A DNA stretch of 64,000 nt, taken from positions 1 through 64,000 of the forward strand of contig NZ_AUBB01000021.1 of the NCBI RefSeq assembly GCF_000429025.1. The letters are read 5' to 3'. The notes beneath the pieces are model-generated. The model ran no database searches. It was given only the letters and a program-made list of their open reading frames with translations, and was not told the origin of the DNA. A program made the position numbers and the translations under genes. This stretch comes from Actinospineispora spinosispora DSM 44797 (GTDB lineage: Bacteria > Actinomycetota > Actinomycetes > Mycobacteriales > Pseudonocardiaceae). The first letter of the stretch is position 1. Every line of letters begins with the position of its first letter. Shown here one piece after another: positions 52,527 to 61,552 of this stretch.

Positions 52527-52915
52527 TTCCGCGACACCTCACTGTGCTCTGGGTCTGGTGAACTTGATCGAGATCCGACGTTCCGGGGTGGGCGCCCCAT
52601 GGGGCGGCGTACCGGCAGGCGGTGCTGTGGCAGGAAACGCACTGTAAGGCCCCCGTTCAGGGCGGGCTCGACCGACACATCTGGTGGTGGCGGTCCGGCA
52701 GAGTCGCCCGGCCCCGGGGCCACGTCAGCCCCGCCAGGATCGTTACCGTCCGGCGGGGCTGACAGGGTGGACACCGCAAGGCTCCCCTGAGGTTCACGGC
52801 GCCGTCACTAGTCAAGCGATCCTGAGTGGACATCGGATCAATACGGAGACCGCCGACGCGTGAGCCGCGGTTCCAGGCTCAGTCCACGGCGCGGACGGTC
52901 GCCGCCCGCCTGTCA

Positions 52916-53019
52916 CCCGCGAGTCGGGGATGTAGGCACACCGAGTCGCGGGTTTCAGCACCCGTGACCCGAAGTGCTGACATGCCCGAACCGGTGTGCT
53001 CAGACTCCCGACTCGCGGG
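52916..53019. repeat. Three nested inverted repeats forming a long stem structure
   Basis: Outer arms CCCGCGAGTCGGG (52916-52928) and CCCGACTCGCGGG (53007-53019) pair perfectly over 13 bp. Middle arms GCACACCG (52936-52943) and CGGTGTGC (52992-52999) pair over 8 bp. Inner arms TCAGCAC (52955-52961) and GTGCTGA (52974-52980) pair over 7 bp. The whole is about 104 nt and lies upstream of the PDC operon promoter. It may be a structured RNA, an attenuator or an element remnant. Confidence 0.6.
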
Positions 53020-53090
53020 ACGACGGCCTGCGGGGGCGAGGGCGTGCGTCGAAGCATCACCACGACACGGCATCCGCATCGGTTCCTATT

Positions 53091-53124
53091 ATCGCGCCAA
53101 GATTGTTGACAATAATGGCGCGAT
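53091..53124. promoter_or_regulatory. Candidate GntR operator upstream of the PDC operon
   Basis: ATCGCGCCA (53091-53099) and TGGCGCGAT (53116-53124) form a perfect 9-bp inverted repeat enclosing ATTGT-TG-ACAAT, the TTGT-NN-ACAA pattern of FCD-type GntR regulators. It lies about 107 nt before the first operon gene. TTGTTGACGA, similar to the core, recurs at 58296-58305 over the GntR start. Confidence 0.65.
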
Positions 53125-53230
53125 GAGTCACGGTGAGACCACGACCTCGAGGAGCCACCATGTTGAGGCTGATGTCAGAGTCGATTCGAGAGGCAGACAC
53201 CGCGATGAGTGAACCGCTGAAGGTGACTCG

Positions 53231-54166
53231 ATGAGCTCTCGGTTCGCCCCGACTCCGGGCTGGTTGGGCTACCACCCCGCTCCGTCCAGACCAGCCTTCA
53301 CGCTGCCGGCCGGTGCGGTCGACGCCCACTGCCATGTCTTCGGCCCTGGCGATGTCTTCCCCTACGCTCCCGAGCGCAAGTACACGCCCTGTGACGCGGG
53401 CAAGGAGCAGCTGTTCGCGCTGCGCGACCACCTCGGCGTCGCCCGCAACGTGATCGTCCAGGCCACCTGCCACGGCGCGGACAACAGCGCGATGGTCGAT
53501 GCGGTGCACGCGTCGGGCGGGCGGGCGCGCGGCATCGCGACGGTGCGCCCGGACGTCTCCGACCAGCAGCTACGAGAGCTGGATGCGGCGGGCGTCCGTG
53601 GGGTGCGGTTCAATTTCGTCACACGCCTGGTCGACGCCGCGCCGAAGGACGACCTCGCGCTGATCGCCGCGAAGATCGCGCCCCTTGGGTGGCACATCGT
53701 CGTCTACTTCGAGGGCGCGGACCTGCCTGAGCTGGAGGGTTTCCTCGGTTCGCTGCCGGTCCCCCTTGTCGTCGATCATCTGGGGCGGCCGGACGTGACG
53801 CGGCCCGTGGACGGCCCGGAGTTCGCCAGGTTCCTGCGTTTCGTCGACGGTCACGACGTGTGGGTGAAGCTCAGCTGCCCGGAGCGGCTGACCGTGACCG
53901 GTCCACCCGCGCTGGACGGTCGGTCACCTGCCTACGTCGACGTGGTTCCCTTCGCCAGGCGGGCGGTGCGGGAGTTCCCCGACCGGGTGCTGTGGGGTAC
54001 CGATTGGCCCCATCCCAACCTGATCGACCACATGCCCGACGACGGGCTGTTGGTCGACCACATACCGGAGATCGCAGTCACCGGGGAACAGCAGCGCAAG
54101 CTCCTCGTGGACAACCCGATGCGTCTCTACTGGCCCGGCGAGGATCTTCGCGGCGCCACGCTCTGA
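53231..54166 (+). CDS. ligI: 2-pyrone-4,6-dicarboxylate (PDC) lactonase, LigI-like amidohydrolase
   Basis: 311 residues of the amidohydrolase superfamily matching LigI: VDAHCHVFGPGDVFPYAPER, GTDWPHPN, and a VVYFEGADL strand with VVDHLGRPD. LigI hydrolyses PDC to 4-oxalomesaconate in the protocatechuate 4,5-cleavage and gallate pathways without a metal. It is the first gene of the operon and is followed by the transporter, GalB, LigK and GalD, which together complete conversion to pyruvate and oxaloacetate. RBS AAGG lies 7 nt before the ATG. Confidence 0.92.
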   Translation: MSSRFAPTPGWLGYHPAPSRPAFTLPAGAVDAHCHVFGPGDVFPYAPERKYTPCDAGKEQLFALRDHLGVARNVIVQATCHGADNSAMVDAVHASGGRARGIATVRPDVSDQQLRELDAAGVRGVRFNFVTRLVDAAPKDDLALIAAKIAPLGWHIVVYFEGADLPELEGFLGSLPVPLVVDHLGRPDVTRPVDGPEFARFLRFVDGHDVWVKLSCPERLTVTGPPALDGRSPAYVDVVPFARRAVREFPDRVLWGTDWPHPNLIDHMPDDGLLVDHIPEIAVTGEQQRKLLVDNPMRLYWPGEDLRGATL

Positions 54167-54201
54167 CCCACCTGCTCGTTCTTCTCGACAAAGGCGTTGA
54201 C

Positions 54202-55563
54202 ATGCAGAGCTCGAACGCGGCCAACCGGCTCGACAGGCTGCCGATCGCCCGCTTCCACCGGACCACGCTGGTGGCCGTGTCCTTCGCGTACTTCTTCGAG
54301 TTCGCGGACATCAACAGCTTCGCGGTCACCGCGCCCCGGCTGATCTCGCTGTGGGGCGTCACGGTCAACCAGATCGCCTACGTCACCTCGGTGTCGTTCG
54401 TGGGGATGTTCCTCGGCTCGGTGGTTGCCGCCTGGATCGCCGACCGATGGGGGCGCAAGAACGCGCTGACCTTCACCACGATGTTCTTCGGGTTCTTCTC
54501 CTTCGCCTCGGTGTTCTCCTGGGGCACGGTGTCGCTGGGTGCGTTCCGGTTCCTGACCTCCGCGGGGCTGTCCGCGATGACGGTGGTGGCGGTCATCTAC
54601 GTCAGCGAGCTGTATCCGGCCGCTCGTCGTGGCAAGTACCAGGCCTACGCCATCACGGTCGGCATCTGTGGCACGCCGGTCACCAACCTGATCGCCAGCG
54701 CGGTCGTTCCGTTGACCGACTGGTCGTGGCGACTGGTGTACCTGTGGGGCGCGCTCGGCATGTTCTTCCTGGTGTTCGTCCGTCAGCTGAAGGAGTCACC
54801 GCGCTGGTACGAGAGTCGCGGGGAGTACGCGCGCGCCGACGCGGTACTGCGGGAGATCGAGGAGCAGGTCGCCGCCGAGACGGGCCCGCTGCCTGAGCCG
54901 GCCGCCCCGGCCGCTGTGCCCGACGTGCCGCCGGCCAAGGCGCGGTTACGGCTACTGCTGCGGAAGAGATACCTCGCGCCGACCCTGCTGCTCACCGTGC
55001 TCTGGGTGACACAGACCATCGGTTTCTTCGGCTATTCCAGCTGGGCACCCACGCTTCTGGCCAAAGAGGGTTTCAGCGTCGAGAAGTCGATCTTCTACGT
55101 CGCGCTCACGACGATCGGTGCCCCGCTCGGCTCCTACCTGGCCTCCCTGGTCACCGACCGGTTCGAGCGCAAGTGGTGCCTCGCGGTCTTCGGCGCGGTC
55201 ATCGCGGTCTGCGGCCTGCTCTACGGGCTGACGTTCAACCCGGTGCTGATCGTCGTGTTCGGCTTCCTGGTGAACCTGATCGAACGCGGCTACACGGCTC
55301 TGGCGTACGCCTACTCCCCGGAGCTGTTCGACACCCACGGCCGCTCGCTGGGCACCGGCATCTCCTACGGGCTGGGCCGTCTGTCGAACGCGGCCGGCCC
55401 GTTGATCATCGCGGTGCTCTACAACGGCAGCGGATACACCAGCGTGTTCGTGTTCATCGCCGCAACCTGGCTGGTCGGGGTTCTCGCCTTGGCCCTGTTC
55501 GGCCCGAGCACCCGACGGATACGGCTCGGAGAGGCCGCGCGTACACGACCGGTGGGTGCCTGA
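54202..55563 (+). CDS. MFS transporter, aromatic-acid/metabolite symporter type
   Basis: 453 residues from the ATG at 54202 with AAAGG 7 nt upstream. Twelve hydrophobic segments; motif A ADRWGRKNALTF between helices 2 and 3 and its counterpart TDRFERKW between 8 and 9. A SELYPAARRGKYQ loop is typical of the sugar-porter/metabolite:H+ symporter branch. The N-terminus is IARFHRTTLVAVSFAYFFEFADINSF. Since the operon breaks down PDC, the imported substrate is probably PDC or a related tricarboxylate. It sits between ligI and galB. Confidence 0.9.
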   Translation: MQSSNAANRLDRLPIARFHRTTLVAVSFAYFFEFADINSFAVTAPRLISLWGVTVNQIAYVTSVSFVGMFLGSVVAAWIADRWGRKNALTFTTMFFGFFSFASVFSWGTVSLGAFRFLTSAGLSAMTVVAVIYVSELYPAARRGKYQAYAITVGICGTPVTNLIASAVVPLTDWSWRLVYLWGALGMFFLVFVRQLKESPRWYESRGEYARADAVLREIEEQVAAETGPLPEPAAPAAVPDVPPAKARLRLLLRKRYLAPTLLLTVLWVTQTIGFFGYSSWAPTLLAKEGFSVEKSIFYVALTTIGAPLGSYLASLVTDRFERKWCLAVFGAVIAVCGLLYGLTFNPVLIVVFGFLVNLIERGYTALAYAYSPELFDTHGRSLGTGISYGLGRLSNAAGPLIIAVLYNGSGYTSVFVFIAATWLVGVLALALFGPSTRRIRLGEAARTRPVGA

Positions 55564-55634
55564 CCCCAGTGCCGCCGGCTCGACAGTTTGATCATGACGA
55601 ATCGTGGCCCCGTTCGGGGCGAGGAGGAGCAGTG

Positions 55635-56408
55635 ATGGCAGAACCGACGTCCGGTGCGGCGGCGCACGGACCGACCACGACGGACGACGGCGGCCTACTG
55701 GTCGTCAGCGCGCACGCCGGTGACTTCGTGTGGCGTGCCGGCGGCGCGATCGCGCTGGCGGCCGAGCGCGGCCGGCGGGCGACCGTGGTGTGCCTGAGCT
55801 TCGGGGAGCGGGGCGAGTCGGCCCGTGCCTGGCGCGAGGGTCGTGGCCTGGACGAGATCAAGACCATGCGCCGTGAGGAGGCGGAGAACGCGGCCGCCGC
55901 GCTGGGCGCCGAGGTCCGCTTCCTCGACGCGGGCGACTACCCGCTGGTGGAGTCCCAGGAGCTCACCGACCGGCTCGTGCGGATCTTCCGCGAGCTCACC
56001 CCGTCGGTCGTGCTCACCCACACGCTGGCCGACCCCTACAACGGTGACCATCCCGCCGCGGCACGCATGGCGCTGCAGGCACGCGTACTCGCCCAGGCCA
56101 TCGGCTACGACGCCCCCGGCGAGCCGCTCGGTGCCCCGCCGGTGTTCTTCTTCGAGCCGCACCAGCCCGAGCAGTGCGACTTCCGCCCCGACGTGCTGCT
56201 GGACATCACGGAGGTGTTCGGGCGCAAACGCAAGGCCATGGAATGCCTCCCGGCCCAGCAGCACATGTGGGATTACTACACCGACCTGGCCCGCCGTCGC
56301 GGGGTACAGCTCAAGCGCAACGCCGGCCCCAACCTCGGCCTGGCACACGCAACCATGGGTGAGGCCTACGTCCGGCTCTACCCCCAGGTCACCGGCGAGC
56401 TCGCATGA
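55635..56408 (+). CDS. galB: 4-oxalomesaconate hydratase, GalB-like PIG-L superfamily protein
   Basis: 257 residues from the ATG at 55635 (GGAGGAG upstream). A PIG-L/LmbE zinc-hydrolase fold is seen: VVSAHAGDFVW (in place of the usual HPDD motif), HTLADPYNGDHPAAA and FFEPHQPEQCDF. GalB of Pseudomonas is a PIG-L-family, zinc-dependent hydratase of 4-oxalomesaconate, and the genes on both sides (LigI, LigK, GalD) carry the adjacent steps. The stop overlaps the next start (ATGA). Confidence 0.88.
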   Translation: MAEPTSGAAAHGPTTTDDGGLLVVSAHAGDFVWRAGGAIALAAERGRRATVVCLSFGERGESARAWREGRGLDEIKTMRREEAENAAAALGAEVRFLDAGDYPLVESQELTDRLVRIFRELTPSVVLTHTLADPYNGDHPAAARMALQARVLAQAIGYDAPGEPLGAPPVFFFEPHQPEQCDFRPDVLLDITEVFGRKRKAMECLPAQQHMWDYYTDLARRRGVQLKRNAGPNLGLAHATMGEAYVRLYPQVTGELA

Positions 56409-57121
56409 GCACCTCGACGGACAAGGTCGTCATCACCGATCCGCCTCGCGCCGATCTCACCGACGTCGACGAGCTGGCCGCACTCGGTGTTGCCACCGTG
56501 CACGAGGCACTCGGCCGAAGCTGCTACCTCGGGCCCGGGCTGCGCCCCATCCAGGACGGAGCACGCATCGGCGGTACGGCGGTCACCGTGCTGTGCTGGC
56601 CGGGGGACAACCTGATGATCCACGCTGCCGTCGAGCAGTGCCGGCCCGGTGACCTCCTCGTCGTGACCACCACCTCGCCGTGCGTGGATGGATTGTTCGG
56701 CGAGCTGTTCGCCACCGCACTGGCTCATCGTGGGGTGCGAGGACTGGTCACCACCACCGGCGTGCGCGACGTGGCGGACCTGCGGACCATGGGCTTTCCC
56801 GCCTGGTCCGCCGCGGTGAGTGCGCAGGGCAGTGTGAAGGCCACCGCCGGCGCGGTGAACGTGCCGATCGTGGTCGGCGGCCAGCTCGTCCGGCCCGGCG
56901 ACGCCGTACTCGCCGACGACGACGGCGTCGTGTGCGTACCGCGCGCGCGGGTCGCCGAGGCACTGGCGGCCGGTCGCGCCCGGCTGGAGAAGGAGGAGGC
57001 CACCCGGCAGGCCTTCCGCCAGGGTCAACTCGGCCTCGACCGCTACCACCTCCGAGTCACCCTCGCGCAGCTCGGTGTCGAGTACCTCAGCGCCGCCGAG
57101 TCGGGGGAGTGGCAGCGATGA
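56405..57121 (+). CDS. ligK: 4-carboxy-4-hydroxy-2-oxoadipate aldolase, LigK/GalC-like RraA-fold protein
   Basis: 238 residues with the RraA/HMG-aldolase fold: ATVHEALGR, GELFATALAHRGVRGLVTTTGVRD (the Arg-Asp metal/substrate motif in TTGVRD) and ADDDGVVCVPRA. Members of this family cleave 4-carboxy-4-hydroxy-2-oxoadipate to pyruvate and oxaloacetate using a divalent metal. It overlaps galB and galD by ATGA at both ends, so the three are translated together. Confidence 0.9.
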   Translation: MSTSTDKVVITDPPRADLTDVDELAALGVATVHEALGRSCYLGPGLRPIQDGARIGGTAVTVLCWPGDNLMIHAAVEQCRPGDLLVVTTTSPCVDGLFGELFATALAHRGVRGLVTTTGVRDVADLRTMGFPAWSAAVSAQGSVKATAGAVNVPIVVGGQLVRPGDAVLADDDGVVCVPRARVAEALAAGRARLEKEEATRQAFRQGQLGLDRYHLRVTLAQLGVEYLSAAESGEWQR

Positions 57122-58188
57122 GTGTCGCGTCGGTGCCGTGCATGCTGATGCGGGGCGGTACGTCCAAGGGACTGTTCTTCCTCGCCGCTGATCTGCCCTC
57201 GGATCCCTCGGGACGCGACGACCTCCTCCTACGGCTCATGGGCAGCCCGGACAGCAGACAGATCGATGGCCTCGGCGGCGCCCAACCGGTGACCAGCAAG
57301 GTCGCCGTGGTGGCACCGTCGACCGAGCCCGACGCCGACGTCGACTACCTGTTCCTGCAGGTGGATATCGAGACGCCGACCGTGTCGGACCGCCAGACCT
57401 GCGGCAACCTGCTCGCCGCCGTGGGGCAGTTCGCCGTCGAGCGTGGCCTGGTCACGCCGGGCGACGTACACACGAGCGTCCGGGTCCGGCTGGTCAACAC
57501 CGGCGGTCTCGCGGTGTCGACGTTCGCCACCCCCGCCGGGCGCATCGACTACAGCGGGAACACCGCGATCGCCGGGGTGCCCGGCACGGCGGCGGCGGTC
57601 GCGCTGGAGTTCACCGACACCGAGGGCGCCGTCTGCGGCAGCCTGCTGCCCACCGGGCGGCTCGTCGACGAGATCGACGGCATCGAGGTGACCTGTGTGG
57701 ACAACGGCATGCCTGTCGTGCTGGCACGTGCCGCCGACCTCGGCCTCACCGGCTACGAGTCACCTGACGAGCTGGGGGCCGACACCACGCTGGCCGAGCG
57801 GATCCAGAGCCTGCGCACCCAGGCGGCGACCTTGATGGGGCTCGGCGACGTCAGATCCAGTTCCGTTCCCAAGACGACACTGCTCGCCGCCGCGCGTGCC
57901 GGTGGCGCCCTCTGCACCCGTACGTTCATCCCGATCCGACCGCACCCGTCGATCGGTGTCCTCGGCGCGGTCAGCGTGGCCACCGCGGCACTGATCGACG
58001 GCGCGGTGGGCCACGAGCTGTTGGCCCTCCCGCCCGACGGCTCCCCGCTCGCCATCGAGCACCCGAGCGGTTCGCTGGAGGTCGACATCACCCTCGACCA
58101 CGACGTCACTCCGCCACGAGTGCGGCGCTCGGCCATCATTCGCACCGCTCGTTCGCTGTTCGACGGCGCGGCTTTCCCCCGCTCATGA
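57118..58188 (+). CDS. galD: 4-oxalomesaconate tautomerase, GalD-like PrpF-family protein
   Basis: 356 residues of the PrpF/diaminopimelate-epimerase-like fold: PCMLMRGGTSKGLFF near the N-terminus, DRQTCGNLLAAVGQFA with the conserved Cys, and GGALCTRTFIPIRPHPS. GalD isomerises keto and enol 4-oxalomesaconate in gallate breakdown, which bridges LigI and GalB. The start overlaps ligK. Confidence 0.9.
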   Translation: MSVASVPCMLMRGGTSKGLFFLAADLPSDPSGRDDLLLRLMGSPDSRQIDGLGGAQPVTSKVAVVAPSTEPDADVDYLFLQVDIETPTVSDRQTCGNLLAAVGQFAVERGLVTPGDVHTSVRVRLVNTGGLAVSTFATPAGRIDYSGNTAIAGVPGTAAAVALEFTDTEGAVCGSLLPTGRLVDEIDGIEVTCVDNGMPVVLARAADLGLTGYESPDELGADTTLAERIQSLRTQAATLMGLGDVRSSSVPKTTLLAAARAGGALCTRTFIPIRPHPSIGVLGAVSVATAALIDGAVGHELLALPPDGSPLAIEHPSGSLEVDITLDHDVTPPRVRRSAIIRTARSLFDGAAFPRS

Positions 58189-58304
58189 CTCGATGTCCGG
58201 CACTGGACACGAACCGGAGCATCGAGGTCCGAGATCGACAGAGAACCGCCAGTACCGTGAGAGCATCATTCTTGTTACCGATCCGCACGCGGAGGTTGTT
58301 GACG

Positions 58305-58994
58305 ATGACGGCGACGGGGGGCCCCGGCCTGGACGGGAACGATCCGGCGGTACCGGTCGTCGACGCGCTCCGTGCTGCCATCGCCGGCGGCGAGTTCGCC
58401 CCCAACCAGCGACTCATCGAGGCTGATCTGTCCGAGCGTTTCGGCGCCAGCCGAGCGAGCGTCCGCACCGCGCTGCTCGAACTGACCAGTGAGGGCCTGA
58501 TCGAACGACTGCAGAACCGAGGCGCGCGCGTGCGGGCTGTCTCGTTGGTCGAGGCGATCGAGATCACCGAGGTCCGGATGGTCCTGGAAGGTCTGTGCGC
58601 GGCGAAAGCAGCGGGACAGCTGACCGAGAACGGCCGTGGCCAACTCCGGGCGATCGGCTCCGCGATGCAGGCCGCGGTAGCGACCGGCAACCTCCTGGAC
58701 TACTCGGATCTGAATAAGCAGCTTCACACTCTGATCCGGGAGCTGGCCGGACAGAGCACAGCGGGCTCCATCCTCGAACGACTACGGGCTCAGAACGTGC
58801 GGCACCAGTTTCAACTGGCCATGCACCCCGGCCGTCCCTCGGTCTCCCTTCCCCAGCACCTGGAGATCATCGAGGCGCTCTGTGCGGGGGATCCGGAGGC
58901 CGCCGAGGCGGCCATGCGGCGTCACCTCCGCAGCGTCATAGACACCCTTCCTGAGGTCGACGCGACCCGAACTCGTCGATTCAACACCCTGTGA
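58305..58994 (+). CDS. GntR-family regulator, FCD (FadR-like) type
   Basis: 229 residues from the ATG at 58305 (GGAGG 9 nt upstream). An N-terminal winged helix (LIEADLSERFGASRASVRTALLEL) is followed by an FCD ligand domain (VRMVLEGLCAAKAAG; DLNKQLHTLIRELAG; HLEIIEALCAGDPEAAEAAMRRH) with His residues suited to metal binding. It is 116 nt after galD on the same strand. It likely binds the operator at 53091 and a half-similar TTGTTGACGA over its own start, in response to PDC or an intermediate. Confidence 0.92.
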   Translation: MTATGGPGLDGNDPAVPVVDALRAAIAGGEFAPNQRLIEADLSERFGASRASVRTALLELTSEGLIERLQNRGARVRAVSLVEAIEITEVRMVLEGLCAAKAAGQLTENGRGQLRAIGSAMQAAVATGNLLDYSDLNKQLHTLIRELAGQSTAGSILERLRAQNVRHQFQLAMHPGRPSVSLPQHLEIIEALCAGDPEAAEAAMRRHLRSVIDTLPEVDATRTRRFNTL

Positions 58995-59136
58995 AGTCGG
59001 ACGGGACTAGTTCCGCGATCCGTTTCGAGTCGGTCACATAGCTCGGGGCTCTGCCACCACCGGTGTCGCTGGGAGCCTCGGCGGAACGCGGTGCATCGTT
59101 GATCGAACGTCGATCGCGGCGACCTACGGTCGCCCG

Positions 59137-60600
59137 ATGATCTGGCGCTCGATAGTGGTTCTTCGGCGACGTGTGAGCTGGCGGGTGGGAGTGCTCGCTA
59201 CGGCCGCTGTGTTGCTGACAGGATTGGCCGGATGCGGGGTGTTCTCCCCCGACGATCTGGCGCTGGACGGCTTGCATGAGTGCTCGAAGGCCGAGCTGGG
59301 AGACATCGGCGCCGACCCACCAGGCGTGCCGCCGAACGTCCCGGTCACCATCGCATTCCACTGTGGCAGCCTGGACGTACCGCTCGACCACGGACTGCTG
59401 CCGGGCCCGAAGACCGATGGCCACCTGAGGCTGCAGGTGTCGGTGGCCGACAACAAGGATGCTCCGCGCGGGGTGCTGGTGTGGCTGGTCGGTGGCCCGG
59501 GTGAACCCGGGGTGCCGCTGACCGCCGATATCACCAGCGGTTTCGATCCGGCGGTGTTGCGCGACTACCGCCTGGTGTTCATCAGCGGGCGCGGAACGGG
59601 CCAGAACGCGTTGCGTTGCCCAGCGCTGCAGGAGGGGGTCGGCGACTCCGACTTCGCGGTGCCGCCGCCCGGTTCGGTTCAGGCGTGCGCCCGGGCGATA
59701 GGGGAGAGCCGGCGGTTCTACGGCACGGCGGACACCGTCGCCGATCTTGACCTGGTACGCCAGGCTCTCGGTGTCGAGAAGCTCAGCCTGGACGGCGCGT
59801 CCTACGGTTCGTTCGTCGCCGAGCGGTATGCGATCACCTATCCGGACCGGGTCAACCGCCTGGTGCTGGATTCGGTCGTGCCCCACGACGGCTTCGACAT
59901 GCTGAACTTCGCCGGCTTCGCCCGCACCGCCGAGGTGCTCGGGACGGTCTGCAAGGAGACCGGCTGCACCACCGACCCGGCCAAGGACCTCAGCGAGCTC
60001 GTGGCGCGCCGCCACGACGGGGTCGAGCTGCTCGACACCATCAGTGGGCTGTCCAGCGGCCACCCGGACCTCGGTGGCGTGCCGGCCGCCCTGCACAGCG
60101 CTGTCCTCGGCGATCCCACCCTGCTCGACGCGATGGTCGCCCAAGGCAAGAAAGACGCGGCCGCTACCGCTGAGCAACTCAGCCAGGGCCTGCACACCGC
60201 CGCGATCTGCCAGGACATGCCAGGGCCGTGGGGCGAGGCGGACACACCGGTGACCGGCCGCGTCGCGGCGGCCGGTGTCGCTGTCAGCCGGCTTCCCGAC
60301 ACGGCGTTCTACCCGTTCGACCGGGACACCGCGCTCGGCAACGGGCAGATCGTGGCCTGCGAGCAGTGGCCGGCCACGCCGATCGTGCGCTTCGCTCCCG
60401 GCCGTGACCTGCCGCCGGTGCCGGTGCTGGTGCTCGCCGGCGACCACGACCTCAACACACCGCTCTCCGATGCCCGGGCCGAAGTCTCCCGCGCGCGCCT
60501 GGGTCGCCTCGTGATCATTCCCGGCTCGGGACACATCACCCAGGACCATGCCAACGGAGCCGCCGGTCGCGAAGCGGTACGACAGTTCCTGTCGAGCTGA
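59137..60600 (+). CDS. Secreted lipoprotein alpha/beta hydrolase (TAP/proline iminopeptidase-like)
   Basis: 487 residues. The signal peptide ends in the lipobox LAGC, so it is membrane-anchored outside the cell. The hydrolase fold shows GGPGEPG oxyanion hole, DGASYGSFVAERYA nucleophile elbow, LAGDHDLNTP (Asp) and GSGHITQDHAN (His), the layout of tripeptidyl aminopeptidases. Two to three disulfides are likely (CSKAELGD, CGSLDVP, CPALQEG, VCKETGCT). It would cleave N-terminal peptides or small esters. It has no operon partner. Confidence 0.9.
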   Translation: MIWRSIVVLRRRVSWRVGVLATAAVLLTGLAGCGVFSPDDLALDGLHECSKAELGDIGADPPGVPPNVPVTIAFHCGSLDVPLDHGLLPGPKTDGHLRLQVSVADNKDAPRGVLVWLVGGPGEPGVPLTADITSGFDPAVLRDYRLVFISGRGTGQNALRCPALQEGVGDSDFAVPPPGSVQACARAIGESRRFYGTADTVADLDLVRQALGVEKLSLDGASYGSFVAERYAITYPDRVNRLVLDSVVPHDGFDMLNFAGFARTAEVLGTVCKETGCTTDPAKDLSELVARRHDGVELLDTISGLSSGHPDLGGVPAALHSAVLGDPTLLDAMVAQGKKDAAATAEQLSQGLHTAAICQDMPGPWGEADTPVTGRVAAAGVAVSRLPDTAFYPFDRDTALGNGQIVACEQWPATPIVRFAPGRDLPPVPVLVLAGDHDLNTPLSDARAEVSRARLGRLVIIPGSGHITQDHANGAAGREAVRQFLSS

Positions 60601-60781
60601 CGATTTCGCGGCGATCCGATTCGGCCGCGGATAATTGATGGGGACGTTCACGATGACGTCCAACAGGCCAACCTGATGACGAGGACCGTTATGGCAACCG
60701 GCCTACTTCGGTGAGGTGTGTTGTTCGACCACCTGGGGATGGTCGGAGTTGCTGGTCGAGATCGAGCCCGCTCCGCTGTCC

Positions 60782-61552
60782 TCAGAAGATGAAGCGTGGC
60801 TGGCCGCTGGTGGCTCCCACCCCGCCGTCGACGCGGATGTGAGCGCCGTTGACGAAGGAGGCGTCGTCGCTGGCCAGGAATGCGATCACGGCCGCGACCT
60901 CTGAGGGCTGGGCGTAGCGACGCATCGGGATCCGTTCCTTGAACGCGTTCAGGACGGGCTCACGATCGATGTTCATCGCCGCCATCTCGGTATCGGTCAG
61001 CGACGGATGTACCGCGTTGACCCGCACACCCTCGGCTCCGTGGTCGACGGCCATCGCGTTGGTCAGGTTGACGACCGCCCCCTTCGCGGTGTTGTAGACG
61101 GCCGCGCCCCAGTCCCCGCCGAACCCGGATGCCGATCCGACGTTGATGATGCAGCCGCCGACCGCGCGCAGGTGCGGCAGGGCGGCCCGGGAGCAGAAAT
61201 AGATGCCATCGACGTCGACCGCCATGACCTCGCGCCAGTCCGCCGGATCGAGCTGCTCGACGGTTCCGATGGCGGCGATGCCGGCGTTGTTGACCAGGAC
61301 GTCGACCCGTCCGTGTCGTGCCGCTGCCCCTTCGATGACGGCCGTGATCGCCTCGCGGTCGGAGACGTCGCCGACCGCGACCTCGACAATCCCTTCCGCG
61401 CTCGCGGCCGTCCTGTGCAGCTTCTCTTCGGTCCGTCCGACCGCGACCACGGTCGCACCCTCGGCCGCGAAGCGGCGCGCCGTGGCCGCTCCGATGCCCG
61501 ATCCGGCGCCGGTCACGATCACAACCTGGTTTGTAAAGCGTCCCTCTGCCAT
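60782..61552 (-). CDS. Short-chain dehydrogenase/reductase
   Basis: 256 residues with GAGGAGG 7 nt before the ATG. Classical SDR marks: VTGAGSGIGAATA, NNAGIAAIG, a serine in NVGSASGFGG, YNTAK and GAHIRVDGG at the end. It probably acts on an alcohol or ketone with NAD(P). It stands alone, convergent with the TAP-like gene. The substrate is unknown. Confidence 0.9.
   Translation of the reverse strand: MAEGRFTNQVVIVTGAGSGIGAATARRFAAEGATVVAVGRTEEKLHRTAASAEGIVEVAVGDVSDREAITAVIEGAAARHGRVDVLVNNAGIAAIGTVEQLDPADWREVMAVDVDGIYFCSRAALPHLRAVGGCIINVGSASGFGGDWGAAVYNTAKGAVVNLTNAMAVDHGAEGVRVNAVHPSLTDTEMAAMNIDREPVLNAFKERIPMRRYAQPSEVAAVIAFLASDDASFVNGAHIRVDGGVGATSGQPRFIF

Noticed and set aside
58981-60663. 560-residue minus-strand frame opposite the TAP-like hydrolase
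   Set aside because: The plus strand has lipobox, nucleophile elbow, Asp and His motifs; the antisense translation is rich in His/Arg/Gly without any motif.
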